A stretch of DNA of 64,000 nt, taken from assembly GCA_020064725.1 (NCBI GenBank), contig JAGTWJ010000002.1, positions 4,588,001 to 4,652,000 of the forward strand, in the 5' to 3' direction. This document shows positions 1-12,900 of the stretch, piece by piece. The translations under genes were made by a program, and so were the position numbers. The first letter of the stretch is position 1; the number at the start of each line of letters is the position of its first letter. Source of the stretch: Drechslerella dactyloides (taxonomy: Eukaryota; Ascomycota; Orbiliomycetes; Orbiliales; Orbiliaceae). Under the pieces are notes generated by a model. It did not search any database. It was not told the DNA's origin and saw nothing but the letters and a program-made list of their open reading frames with translations.

Positions 1-1163
1 GCGAGGCCGCCGTTGATCAGAGAGCGACAGGGAACCTGCACCGAGCCGTCCCGAAGCCCTCTTTCAAAACGTCTACACGCTCGTAGACGTGTATGTAGGG
101 CATTGTGTATGTACATTTCTGCCGCTCGTTCACATGTTTACAGGGCGCATCGTACATGTATGTATGCACGTACGGGATATAGATTGTGCGTCGATGTGCG
201 TCTAGGCGTCGCTGTGGACGCACGCACGCAAGCAAGCCTGTATCAGACGCGAATGGAATTTCCGTCGGCGCAAGGATGCATTCGAGTAACCCCTAGGCGG
301 CGAACAAGTCGGCTCACGGGATCGCTGTCGTGCATTCTTTCTCGGCCGCAGATGCACCGATTGATCCATACTATATTCTCGACTCGCCCCGGTCGTACAT
401 GTACGTGAGATTCGATCGAACTCGCAGGAGGGGCAAATTTGATTGATCGCTGGTGCGCACGCATACATATGTATGCGGCAACGGTGAGGGGAGAGTGCGA
501 GTGGATGTGTGAGGGGAATTGTGCAAATTGGGCATGCTGGCAGAGTCGCATTTCGCAGAAATCGCAGTCTTGAAGCCCCTCGGACTTTGCGACCCCAGAG
601 CAACCTCCCATGCCGGCCTCCCTTTTGCACGGCAACGAGCATGGTGAAAGCTCAAAGCAGCGAGAGCGCATGTTTTTCTCAATCTGGCGAGGAAGAATGA
701 ACCCTGCATGCGTTTGCGGCATGCAGCTCGCCCGTTCAAGCAGGATTTGTCGGGCCCGCATCAAGTATGTGCCTTGAAAATGCGCCCGAGATGGCAGTAA
801 TCTTCCAGCACGAATCGTCGAGTAAACCATTTTACGCAAAAACAATCAAATCAAAATTCAATGCCCCGCTGACAGCGAGCAAGCAAGATTTGGTCGTTAA
901 TTCCGAGTCCGACTCACGTTGGAGGGAGACTGGGGAATCGAATGCAACGGCCGGCGTACGTACGTTTTCTGCCCGTCTGTTTACGACGGCCTCCACGCAC
1001 GGTACTCCGCACCCGTGTGCCTATCGCTATCGATAACCACCGCTTGTTCGTACGCACGCCTCCTGCACGACGCGAAGGGGAAATACCACCTTCCGTGGGC
1101 TGAAGGCACAGATGGGCTCGCGATTGCGAGTTTTCTTGGACCCCGCTGCTCATGATCATGCTT

Positions 1164-1188
1164 GACTCGACTCGACTCGACTCGACTC
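1164..1188. repeat. (GACTC)5 microsatellite
   Basis: Five perfect tandem copies of the pentamer GACTC, read directly. It lies in intergenic DNA. Confidence 0.95.
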
Positions 1189-2721
1189 GGCGGCGTGGGG
1201 GTCAATCACGCGAAGCAAGTCAGCAGCACTGAGATAACGGTCAACACCCCAGCGGCGCCCGAGCACGGAGGCTTTCCGCTGTCTGTCTGTCTGCCTGGCC
1301 CGTATTATAAGTATATTAGCTATCGTGCTGGCACCTTGCTGGGGTGCGATGGCAGATCGATCCCCACGTACGCGAGCACCCTGCTTCTCATTAAATGCTG
1401 CCCCGCACGTAGGCAGGTACATTTACCTACATACGTATGTACGTACATCAGGCTGCGACTGCTCAGACGTTGAACCGAATTGAATTGAATTGGATATGTG
1501 GGTGTAAAATTTAAAATGGGGATTTCGTTCGTTCGCGTCGCGAGGGGAAGGGCTAGCCCAGCGAATGAGATGCGGGCATTTCGCATTTAACGAAAGGGCC
1601 AGCCACAGGCGTGGGTGGAAGCGAGGTGGCTGACCGACGGCCGCCTGGCCACCGCCGTTGCATGAGCCGACGCCGGTCGCGATCGCGAGCAGTTTCATGA
1701 ACTCATTTTAAATTTAATTCGACGATCCGTCGCTTCGTCTGCTGTGAGTTCGAACTTTCGTCAGTTCTCGGTTTTCCTTGTTTTCTTGTTTCTTCAAGAT
1801 AGTGGGTACGATAGCTGGGCCCCGCCTTTTATCAAGATTGCGGCCTTTGCAGATTTGTGCATGTGCAGGCTCGTGTCTGTATGTAAAAATATGTATGGAA
1901 GTCTGTGTGGCCGCGTTTCAGTTCGAGATGCCGGTGAATTCGCCTGCGCTTCCGGTTTCGTGAAGAAATCCCCGAACCCAATGCGGTCTAATGGCAGCGA
2001 GGCTTCGTGAATTCATGGCATAGCTCTGCTGCTCCCTGCATTGCATTGGCCAGCTGAAAGGAGATGGCCACCGGCGAATTTTCAATCGACATATGTGTAG
2101 CAGCTGCGAGCTGGGCGGGGCCAGCAGACCTGCAACATGCAAAATGCACCGCGATCGATCAACAGGAGGCCATGCAGAGGAAGAAAAAAACCTTGAAGCC
2201 AAACTAGCCAAGTGCAGCATCGCATTGGAGGCAGGCAAAGAAAGCCGGTCTAGATGGATGTACCGCGGCCGCTTTCCGGTAGGCTACGTGTACGAGTGCA
2301 CGCCGGTTTTTCTTGCTTGCGCTGCCCGTTACATACATTTTAGCTAAGCTGAACGGCAGCGATATTAAAACCTGCTAATCCCTCGCCAACGATGGAGACG
2401 ACCAAGAGAGAAAAAAACAAAACGCTCGCAGACGAGAGACCATGCCATTTGCAGCGATGCTTCTGCTCCACAGCACCCAATGTGGATTCGCAGCAGCTGG
2501 CTGGATGGATCCCGATTGACCTAGTACCAAGTCACCTATCCTTCACTACCGTCCGGACTAGCCTATCGATTTCGGCTGCCGCCTCTCTGCCGCTTTTTGA
2601 GTCCTTTCTCACACACTCGCTCAGCTCTCTCTCCACGATGTAGCGGAGATGCTCCAACGCCTCCTCGCCAGTCTTCATGCAGGGCCTTTTTTACTTTACA
2701 TCCTTGTGTACATTTTTGTCC

Positions 2722-2742
2722 GCCTGCCTGCCTGCCTGCCTG
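2722..2742. repeat. (GCCT)5 microsatellite
   Basis: Five tandem GCCT units, read directly. A shorter tract of the same tetramer is seen near 5226. Confidence 0.9.
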
Positions 2743-5700
2743 CTTGACTCTGCGCGCCCGGCCGACCGGCCGACCGAGCTAGAGATCCTGCTGCTATGCT
2801 AGCTGCGAATGGCATCTGGATAATAATATCCTCCCACGGGGCGTGCATGGGGCTTCAATTGCGAGGATCCCGGGGCGACCGGGTGAAGCTGCGACCGTGG
2901 TTCACAAGTACCGGACAGGTACAGCTTTATCGCCATGCGCTGATATCATGTTAATTCTCAACTTATGACAGTGGAGGCGCGCTATACATATCGATCGTAT
3001 CGTCGTATCGTATCGTGAATACTAGGTAAGCGTACGATCGATCGCAAGGCTACAGTGCCTTGTACTAATCACTCCGCTGGAGCATTCCTGTGCAGCCATT
3101 GGAACGCGCTACGTCACTCGATCCGCTGTGTACTCCACTGCGTGTGTACTGTATTGAATTTTCGTGAGATGTGAATATAATTTATGCCACCGTATTCACC
3201 AATCGTACGAACGGTTGACAATGCTATTATACGGCGGCCTTTGACCGGCGCGGCACGTCTCTGCCAGCCGAGTACGAGTTGTCAGCTCATTGTTCTGTTC
3301 TCCCATAGTCTACACGAATACTAGCAAACCCGTCCGTCTATCGATAAGGAGGATGGGAAAGAATCAAAACGGGACAAAGAACCGAGTTGCAGGACAAACC
3401 GGATCCTTGCTCGGAGGCAGGCAGCACGCTAGCGTCGGTGGATACATATCGATAGCCCATCCGCACATTCTACAAGAAAACACGTATATCAGTATTACTA
3501 AAAGGCTACGTCGCTGTTCGCGTTTGGGAATTTCTCGTCGTCGTACGTGCAGCGCGGTCCTTGCAATGGATCCTGCATGCATGCACCCGCCGGCCATCGA
3601 TCACACAGTCACACCGTCGAGCGCTCCGCATACACACATACATACACACCCATACCAAGCACTATACATATCATAATAGCATCGGTGTATACATATTATA
3701 TTCCAAGGATATTAGCACAGTATGTGTGAGTTGTAACGTCCACGCTATACCGCTTGCGCTTGGATATTAAATGCGTCGGCGTCGGGACTCCACTCTCGGT
3801 CCGGCACTGAAGTCGCGGAGCGCATCCGCATTATTTTCCTCATTCTCTGCCTTGAAATTTCGTGATCTGGCACGAAATGTATGTATGTATGCACGTACGA
3901 ACGAACGATTACGAGGTGCTGACTGGGCGTTCGAGTGGCTCCGCAATATGTTCGACGTTGACACGGCCCCGGGTGCCCCGTGCGACCGTGCGACCTCCTG
4001 TGGCGGATGCTCTAAAATAAGTTACACCCGTGCGCTGGGTATTCTCCATTCGTAGTTATACTGTAACTTGAGCGACTCGGCCGGATTCTCCGTATTTACG
4101 GTAGGAGTATCTTCGTTAGCTAACGTTAGTTACGTTAGTTAGACGGTGCGATGCCATAGTATACTAATGTCAGGTCTCAGTATCCGCCGGAATACATGCG
4201 GTCGGTCCACTGTTGGCAGAAAGCGCGCACGCGCAACGTCGAACGGACGTACTATGTATGCACGTCCGGCGTCCATGCTCAGACACCGCGTTTCATCGAC
4301 GGTACAAATATATGTAGTATACTCCCGAGTCGAAGGTCCGCCCGCCCGAGTCATGGGATTTATTTATTTAATCTGTTCTACGAAGGATAACGTTAGGACG
4401 TTGTAAAGCCAACCAACCCGTCAATTGATGGCAACTAACAACCAGCGGAACCTGCAATGGAACACAAAGGAGCGCTCGCTGCAGGCAGACGGAGCGTGTA
4501 ACGTAGCCGCCCTCCCAGATAGAACCAACAGTATACCGTACGTATATTACTATGGTATAGCAGTGTTGAGAAAAATCCCACCAACCCGTCCGCGCTCCTT
4601 ATTTGCGGTTCCGGCGTCCGAAACAGCTTGTCCATCCATCCGTCTGTCCATACCAACAGCTTTCCTTCCTTCCGTTCGTTGTGCTTGTGATACGTTGGCG
4701 GTACATTTACCGGTTACGGGCGCACAAACGTGCCCTTCAGGATATTATAATTATATCGGGATGGATGGGTGGATTCGTGCTGCTCGGATTATATTGATTG
4801 ATACGAATGAAGGAACATTTCGTAAACGACGGACAGGCACGGGGGGAAACAATCATATTCGGAGCCCTATCATTGGCGGAAAGCGGGAGGGTGTCTTCGA
4901 CGCGATTCGGCGCGGTTGAGTAACCGTGAATATCGTACAATGCCCGATTTGTGTGAACGTGAAAAATCGAAAAGGTACGTACCCCTGCGGTTCCAAGTAA
5001 CCGCACTCCCGTAGCCGAAACCGGTTGTGAAGACGCACGCACACACGCACACACGCACGTTCTTACGAGTACGAAGGAGTGATATTTCTTTCCAGTTTTG
5101 ATCGAAATTTCCCGTGGAATACGAAGGGATAGATAACGCGGACACGTTGGACGACTGTTGGGATTTTTAATCTTCCAGAGAAATTTCCCCCATCGTATCG
5201 TTGGGTTTGTGCTGCAATCTCGAGCGCCTGCCTGCCTGCCTGCTGTGCGAGCACGGGACGCGGATGGGGTACACACACGCACGTCGAGAATTTGAATGCA
5301 AATGGTGATTTCACAAACCGCAGGGTTACCGTTGACCGCACACCTACGTAACGTTGGCCGGCCTGCGAATCGAATGAAAACATTCGATTCCAGACCCTTG
5401 CCACGCCCCAAATGAACGAATGATGAATGGAAAAAAATGATCATTGTTACGTACGCAGTTATCTCTGCATGCTGGATGCATGCGCAATGCGCGATCGTGA
5501 TTTTTTCTCTCCTCGGAGTCCATGGAGCAGGCAGGCATTGGATTTAAAATTTCCTGATGTGGCAGCCACAAGCCGAATTTGCGCCCGGCGAGGATGCGGA
5601 CATACATGTATGTGATGTCGGTGTGCGTGAACAATTGCGCAGCGCTCGCTCCCGCAGCCACCGCACAGAAGATGAAACGGACGAGGGCCTGCTATCTCTG

Positions 5701-6124
5701 CATGGGCAGAGGGTGAGAAAAAACTCGCCCAGCTGCAGTATACATACGTACCTATTGGGTTATCACGGGGGCTTTCGGTACCAAATAGGCCAGATGTCAA
5801 GATGATGCTGCACCAGCTGCTATTTTAATTTTTCCCACATACGGAGGATATGTTGCACACACACATGAAGCTTGCCCGGCTTGCTCGTTCGCGGCTGGTT
5901 TCAAGAGCGAGTGATAGTTCCCGGGAAGGAAACCCCGGGACGTGCGGAGTTCGCTCTTTTCATGTGCTTTCGCTGCTGACTCCAGGCTGTCGGAACAATT
6001 ATTCAGGGAATTCAAGCGGAGGTCTCGACTTTCCGATCTCGGCAAGAGGTCCTTTTAGGCGGGGGGGAGAGGAGGCTCGTGATTGTACTTGCAAAGTCAC
6101 GGACGGACAAACTCCGGCACGGAC

Positions 6125-6150
6125 ATGGATGGATGGATGGATGGATGGAT
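6125..6150. repeat. (ATGG)n microsatellite
   Basis: About six tandem ATGG units in intergenic DNA, read directly. Shorter ATGG/CCAT runs occur elsewhere in the window (for example near 27423 and 50416). Confidence 0.9.
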
Positions 6151-9100
6151 CAAAGGATGAAGGCGAGACAGGGCTGGGCAAGGCAAGCTCGCTCAATCGT
6201 GAGTGTTCGAGAAGGCAGAGCGACCCTGACCTCGGGCCTGCTGGCTGGCTGTTCCGGCTTCCTTTCCTCTGTGCCTGTGCCAAGACGAAATAATCTCGGT
6301 TGGGGGGGACGAGGGCTGGCAATTGGTCGGGGAAGCTTCAGCTGGCAGGAAAGCGAGCTAACGGGGAACTGGGCCAGAGGTCCATCGATGATTCAGGTGT
6401 GGAGCAAGGGCGCCTCTTTTTCATTCATTCATTCAGCTGTGAATATCAAATGCAAATCCTGTTTTCCTCCTCGCCTCGTCGCCAGGAGGCGGATGGACGT
6501 AGGAGCCGTGCCTGTAACTTAACTTTGTAACTTTTGACGATGTTGATTCGAAGTTCGAAAGTGGGTGCGCGTGTGTTGCTGTCTGGACCGCTTTCGTTGG
6601 AATGGCGGGCGGTTGCCTTGCTTTGGGCTCACGTTGAAACGCGGCCCTCACTTGCGTCCCTCGCATGCCTCGCCCTGCCTCCTGTGCCCAGGCCGAGACC
6701 CCCCTCAGCGGCCCTTACTGACGGCCCTCGTTGCATTACGTATGGGTTATGGATTGCCTTATCATTCTTGAAATTTGACGCGACGGAGGAGAGGTGAGGG
6801 GGGGGGGGGCTGTCGTTGGCCGAGAATTGATGGTTGCAGCTGCGATCGATACCATTGATCTGATCGATAGTGGAGCTGCAGCAAGTGAGCTGAAGCTTGA
6901 ATTAATGGAGTTCACGGCAGGAGGAAGGCAGGGCGGACGTCCCGCGCCGGACCAGCTCCTCCGGCCTCCTGCTCGTCCTCCTCCTCGCTTTGCCCTGCCT
7001 GCGATTCGACGGCTACCCGCCCGGATGGCCTTCCGATGGCTCGAGGCCGTCCGTGGCAGAAGGGAAGGGGTGGCAGGCACTCGTTTATTCGGATCGCTCA
7101 TTTAACATGTTCTCCTGTGGGAATCCCTCTCCTCCTGCGACCGTAGCTCGCCGGTCTCCTACGAGTGCTTCCCCGGGGAATCAGAATCAGAATCAGGATT
7201 GCATTCGTCGCGACGGTGGTTGTCCGTCTGTCAAAAGAAAGCAAGCAGGCGCGGAGAGTGGACAATTAACGGCCGGCCGGCAAAAGGCTGTCGGCTTCGA
7301 GTCATTATCGAATTGACCATTCATGCATGTGCGTCCGTGTGTGCGTATAATTCTTTGTATGTGCAGCAGACATCGATATCGATATTTGCGTGTAGACCCA
7401 TGTCCGATGCATCTGCTTCATCGGAATCATTGTGGAGACACGTCCGGCGTCGACGGCCTACGTGCAGCGGCTATTTGGACAGCTCGCCCGACGTATACAT
7501 GTACATGCACTCCACAGTCCATTACCGGTAATGGTATCTGATACGGCGGATATAATGAAGTTGCAGGAGCATTTCACGATGCGGTGTATAAGAATCAGAC
7601 TGGCACAGAGGAGGCCTCCTCCTGAATGCGTCGATGAAACTGCCTCCTGCGCGGGTCATCACATTCGCATTCCAGACATTCACATTCTAGAACGTCCAAT
7701 CGAGCGAGCAGGCCGGCCAGGAGCAATCCACTCGGCCGGTCGGGATCGAATCGAATCGAGGCGTCGGCTGCTTGCCCTGCCTGCCCTGGAAGATTCTTTT
7801 GCAAATACGGCGAACAAATTAAATCGCGGAAGCGGGCAGTCGAGCAAAATATCGCGATCCTATACGCCGATTCGGCATCTGGTTTCACGCGACCCGGAGC
7901 CGGTCTGCTTTGCCTCAGCCCCTTCCAATATTACCATCATCACAGTCAACGATCATTAATCCATCCGCGGTCTCGACGCAACGCTCAGAGACATTTGTTC
8001 ACCGGCTTCGACAGGGAAGGCGCCTGTTCCTATCGCATACGCCGATAGCAACTGGCCGAAGCCTCTCCCCACGCCGAGTCCAGATCCAGGTGCACCGCTC
8101 GGGTCTTTGCCACTGCTTTTAGAAACCCTCGTGGAGACCTAGACCTCGAACCCCCAAATCTGACTCCGTTCCAGCTTCGGAATCGGGCAAGTCCAGAGCG
8201 GATTCTAATCGCAGGTGGCCCCCGCAGGGATCGCAGAGTATCATCAGAAGGGAATAACACGACCCAAGGTGCATTGCTTACGGTAAACCGTCCGGGGGGC
8301 GAGCCTGGGGAGTAGCATGACGACGCAGCCTCCTGCGACGTGGGATTCGACCTCTTTCTTCGCATTTTGAATTTCACCTGCGCCGCGTCTTTCTGGCGAA
8401 ACGTCGCAAATACGAGCGTCCGGCCGGTCGACGGGACCCGCCAATGACACGAGGCAGCGGCGACGGGAAGCAGATAAGCTGAAAGCGAAAGACACTCACC
8501 GACAAATCCGCGCAAACCGCAGCACACATCGCAAGAGCGAATGCCAGGCCGCCGTCCGGTGCACCTTGCCTGCTTGCTTTCCTGCGCGAAGCGAGAGAGT
8601 CAAAATCGCCAACCGGTGGGATTGCTGACTCCCACGAGCAAGCATCGTCGTCCAACAGCTGTGCAGGACCCGTGGCAGCCTGAGCGAATCGGCAGGCGTT
8701 TCCTGTTCCTGCGCGACCCAACCGACGACGAGAAACAGCCGCCTCACTCACAATCACAATCCGTCCCCGAGGCGGAGTACCTTCGGGGTACCTTCGACGG
8801 CCCCGGTGAGACAGCCAGACTCCCCGGGACGAGAGACATCCTCGGGCAGGCGACTCGGACAAAACCCTCCGGCTGCCACCTGCCTTGGCACGGCCGCTGC
8901 GCCAAAAAGAAAAACCGGCCTGTCTCTGACGCTGCTTTTTCCTGGCCAGACGGGCGTTTCTTTTTCGGGGCTGCCTGGCCGTTTTTCTTTTTCCGAGCTG
9001 GTTCCAGCGACCCGGCCCTTTTCGTGCCCCCGAGCAATAAATATATATTAATAGGAGGCAGCGTGAGAGAGTCAAGTTGTATCGTCTGGGACATATTGTC

Positions 9101-9302
9101 ACTCTCTGTCTTCGGAGCACAGCCAGCAACCAGCAGCTGCGATAATAAATTCACCTTTCGTCCCATCTTCTTTACTTCTTCGAGGAGGAGACAGAACGGA
9201 AAAAGCATTCTCATCGTCCTTTTTCTTTTTCCGCCGGCCGGTCTCCAGGATATAACCACCAACTGCTCCTTCCCTTTCTCGCGGACCTGATACTCTGCTC
9301 AG

Positions 9303-9309
9303 TATATAA
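9303..9309 (+). promoter_or_regulatory. TATA box of the 9530 gene
   Basis: TATATAA lies about 220 bases before the ATG at 9530 and is followed by a C/T/A-rich leader without an obvious upstream ATG in good context. This suits a transcript with a leader of roughly 190 bases. It is a motif match only. Confidence 0.5.
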
Positions 9310-9529
9310 GGATCGTGACTCCCCCCACGTCACCTCTAGCTCTCCTCGGGACCACAGATATATATCACCCATCACCATCCGCCTTGAGGACGACCACCTA
9401 CAAACATCACCTCACTTCGCTTCACTCTTGCATACTACTACAGTATCTCATACTTGGTCTGGCCTTGGGTCTTCCTTATCACAATCATCATACAACAGTC
9501 ACGATACTGTCTACACACACATATCCAAC

Positions 9530-9988
9530 ATGTCGGTACCGATCTCGATAGTCCGCTCGAACTCGAGCACCAAGTCTCAACAGCTGGCCGAACTCCTGCA
9601 CTTCCCAGCCTCGCCAAACTACTCTTGCGAGCGACACGCCTGCGCGTTCCCATCGTGGCCCGACAGGCCGACGCTCAACTCGCCCGATCTGTCCGCGCAC
9701 TCTGACGACAGCGGCTTCTTCTCCGACCTCGACCTCGCCGGCCACACCATCGGCATGCAGCGAGTGCGCTCCAAGCGACCTTCCAACTATCTCGAGCTCG
9801 AGTTCGAAGAGGAAGACGAAGATGACTCTTCTGACAACTCGTGCGCCGTCTCCCTCAGCTCGACACCGGAGACCCAGCGCAAGCCGCCCAAGCGGTGCGA
9901 CTCCAAGTCCATCATTGCCAACGAGCTGCGGCGCGAACGCATCGCGTCCAGCCGGTGCAAGAAGAACGTCCGCTTCGAGCATAAATAG
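9530..9988 (+). CDS. Small acidic, serine-rich protein of unknown function
   Basis: Single-exon frame of 152 codons. I do not recognise the family. The ATG at 9530 is chosen because it follows a TATA box and leader and opens directly into a frame with strong fungal coding bias (C- and G-ending codons); an in-frame upstream ATG at 9428 reads through low-complexity leader. The protein starts with a Ser/Thr-rich segment. It has SDDSGFFSDLDL near residues 58-69, a run of Glu/Asp at about 90-102, and a basic C-terminus with KKNVRF near 144-149. There is no signal peptide, membrane segment or zinc motif. The acidic middle and basic tail suggest a nuclear or cytosolic regulatory or adaptor protein, which is inference. 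The gene is isolated by about 9.5 kb of upstream DNA and 5.8 kb downstream. Confidence 0.75.
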   Translation: MSVPISIVRSNSSTKSQQLAELLHFPASPNYSCERHACAFPSWPDRPTLNSPDLSAHSDDSGFFSDLDLAGHTIGMQRVRSKRPSNYLELEFEEEDEDDSSDNSCAVSLSSTPETQRKPPKRCDSKSIIANELRRERIASSRCKKNVRFEHK

Positions 9989-12900
9989 ATGCTCATAACA
10001 CTCACACATTTAACACTGCCCCGGCAATCGGTGAGTCACACATCTCTTCTCCACACTGAAACGAATTGGAACAGCCCTGCTAACATGCACTCTTCCAGAT
10101 GCGATCATAAATAAATCCCCCATCACAACATCCTTATATACCCATATCCTCGCCGAGATAATAATCCCGATCGCATCGATTTCGCCGTCGCCCGCCATTC
10201 ATTTATTCGCTTCATGCATGCAATGCACCGCATGCATTACTATTATTATCACGACAATCTGCTTTTACAACGTTCACAACTGTACAGTATTACGCGTGGT
10301 GGTGACGCCCTTGTCTTTGCAACATTAGCGGGTTCGCACATTGCCTTTACTTATCCAGCATGTATTCCTTCTTAGCAGCATCTTTTATCCTCTTGTTGGT
10401 TTCTAACGAATCTTCTTCGGATACCACTTTTTTTTTCTGTGTTTACTTTTATCTTGTCTTTTGATTCTTGTCGGCAGAAAGGAAAAGGCTGGGCCCCACG
10501 CATAATACCCCCGCGCACTGTTTAACACTGTCTTTGGCGTTTATCTCTTTTTCACTTTGCAGTTACTATTCTTTAATACCTTTGTATCACTATTGTTTCT
10601 TCGCTTCGTTCAGGTACGGCCCAACGAGCTTCTAGGGATGCATACAGGCGTTTCATAGAACGATATTGGGAACATTCTGTTCTTTGCTCTTCTTCACTTC
10701 CATTCTCCTGTATATAATACTATCTCTTTTTCTTGTCATTTCACCTCATAGCCTGCCGTCCGTCCTTTCTGCAGTTTTAGTCCTGTATACCCCATCATTT
10801 CGGAGTTTTTCACTTTTGAACTGAACTCTTTATTCTCTGATACCCGGTTTGGGCGGGGAACCCACGACAGCTACTTGTTACAGACTTATTTTTCTATTTT
10901 CCTTCTAATCAGAATAACAAAACGCTCGTTTAGGACACAAACTTTGAAATTCGCTCCACGTAGATCTATGGAAATTGTGTGAGAAATGTGTACATGTGAA
11001 AACCGCTCAGATCGGAGCGAATTTTTCTTCCACGATCGATCGGATTTAGCGTTTGTCTTGTTATATTTCACGTGCGCGAAATTTGAATAATGGTATTGTA
11101 AACCCGTTTACGAACACGACTCGTGAATGTAGCAAATGTTGTAAACGAATGGAAATTGTAAATATAATGATAAAGTAACAAAAAATGCCGCCGCCGCACT
11201 GCGGTATTTTCAAAAATATTATAATTTTCAATCTTAATTTTTTTTCACTCGAGCTCTTTGTCTGTGTGTTTGCTCGTCCCGTGGGCGAAAGTTCCCGTCT
11301 GTTTGGTAATAGCGTTGAAGCCGTCGACTAAAACCATACCGTAAGGTGTGAGTAATAACGTAATCTTATCCCTCGACTTCCTTATAGCACGAGCTCCAGA
11401 GTTCACCGATCGCCAGAACTGTCTTGTGCTGTACGGCTGGCTCACAGACGCTCTTTTGGCTCCGTCCGACTAAGCATGAACCGTGTTAACGTTACTTTAC
11501 GTTTATGCCATTTTACGTTTTTTGTTTTTTGTAAATTTACTTGATTTGATTTTACCTTTACGACGTGCGTATGCTCGGGGGGAAGGGTGTCAGAAGTGTT
11601 TGCTTCACATGTTTACGTTTGTGGTGTGTGCGTTGATAGTGAATGAGCGAAGCTTGCCGGGCGTGAACTTTTCTTATGTCATCATCGAAAAGGCGGCAGC
11701 TAGCGTCAGCGATGCGATGACCAGTGAACTTTCGTTCTAAGCTTCCATCACTTCTTACCGAACTTTGCCTTGCCTACATTACCACATTACTCACCTCAGC
11801 CCAGCCCAGCGCGCGCAGCCTTTCTGCATGCATGCTGCGCACGAACGCGATCCTGCAGGAAAAAGTCGGGATTCTATCGAATCATGACATGGTCATAGAC
11901 CGGCCAGGCCTCGATTGGAGGGCGCCCGGCCTATCGGTGAAAAGTGCAGAAAGTCGAAAAGCACATTGCTATCCGGTGGGCTGGGCTGCCAGCGAATCGG
12001 CGGCGGGGAGCTATTTCGAACAGACCAGTGAACTGAGGGTGGATTACTTGCCTGTATGTGGGCGGACATGTGCAATGCAATGGCGAACGAAAATGAGGAG
12101 GCGACCCCGCCCCCTCCATCCGCCAACGAGAACGACAGCCAGCTCAAGCTAGCATGGGCAGCTGGGCAAGTTGTAGTCAGCGGTCAGGCGGTGTGCGTAC
12201 GAGAAGTGTAATGTCGACGTATACGTAAGTATACTAGCCCGGCCTGCCAGACCAGCCAGGCAGGAAATCGTGCAGCGATAAAGTCTGCGGGGATTGGGTA
12301 CCGAATGTCAATACGCACGCACGCACGTACGGACATACGTGCGGAGGACGTATGCAAGTACGGGCATCCGCTAACTATCCGGCGAAGAGGCATTCTCGGG
12401 ATAATTGCAAGCAAAGCACACTGGGAAACGTTTCTCCATGGGGTAAATTTGCGAGAAGAAAACGTGCATGCATGGCGACACTGTCTACGGCTGTTATCGT
12501 CGATTCCGATAGCATCCCACATGCATTCGAAGATTCTCCCACGTCCATCCGATCGGATCTCCACACATGCACACACACCCTCCCTCTCGAAAATCCCGAC
12601 GAACGCAAGGATTCGAGATAGACATGGGCGAATGGATAGGGAGGGATTGCGAAATGTCAGAGCCGAGGGTAGAAGGTGCGTCGAAAGAGGGGTAAGCCGA
12701 CGGAGCTGCGGTGAGCCCTACGGTCGTCGATCCTAGGAATACCCGAGGGTCCCCGCATTCACCACACGCCTCGTGCTAACTCGCACGAGGGGGGACGAAT
12801 GAACTCCTCCGTCGAATCAGGGTCCGTGATCCGGGTTCCTCCCGCTCGATTAAAATCGAGTGCACTCCGTCGTGCGCTACCAGCTAGCTGGACGATATGT

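Larger units (their letters stand above)
1..9529. other. Gene-poor intergenic region with microsatellites and promoter of the 9.5 kb gene
   Basis: No reading frame in these 9.5 kb has the look of a conserved protein. Open frames are short, overlap on both strands and show no domain. The DNA holds simple repeats (GACTC units near 1164, GCCT units near 2722, ATGG units near 6125) and many short palindromes such as GTAC, TGCA and TCGA in runs. The last 500 bases are pyrimidine-rich and carry a TATA box, so the right end is promoter and 5' leader of the gene starting at 9530. A spliced gene of very small exons or a non-coding RNA could be missed here. Confidence 0.55.

Noticed and set aside
8374..9290. 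Overlapping frames of about 250 codons on both strands.
   Set aside because: Both translations are Arg/Pro-rich with random character, and the interval is best explained as leader and promoter of the 9530 gene.
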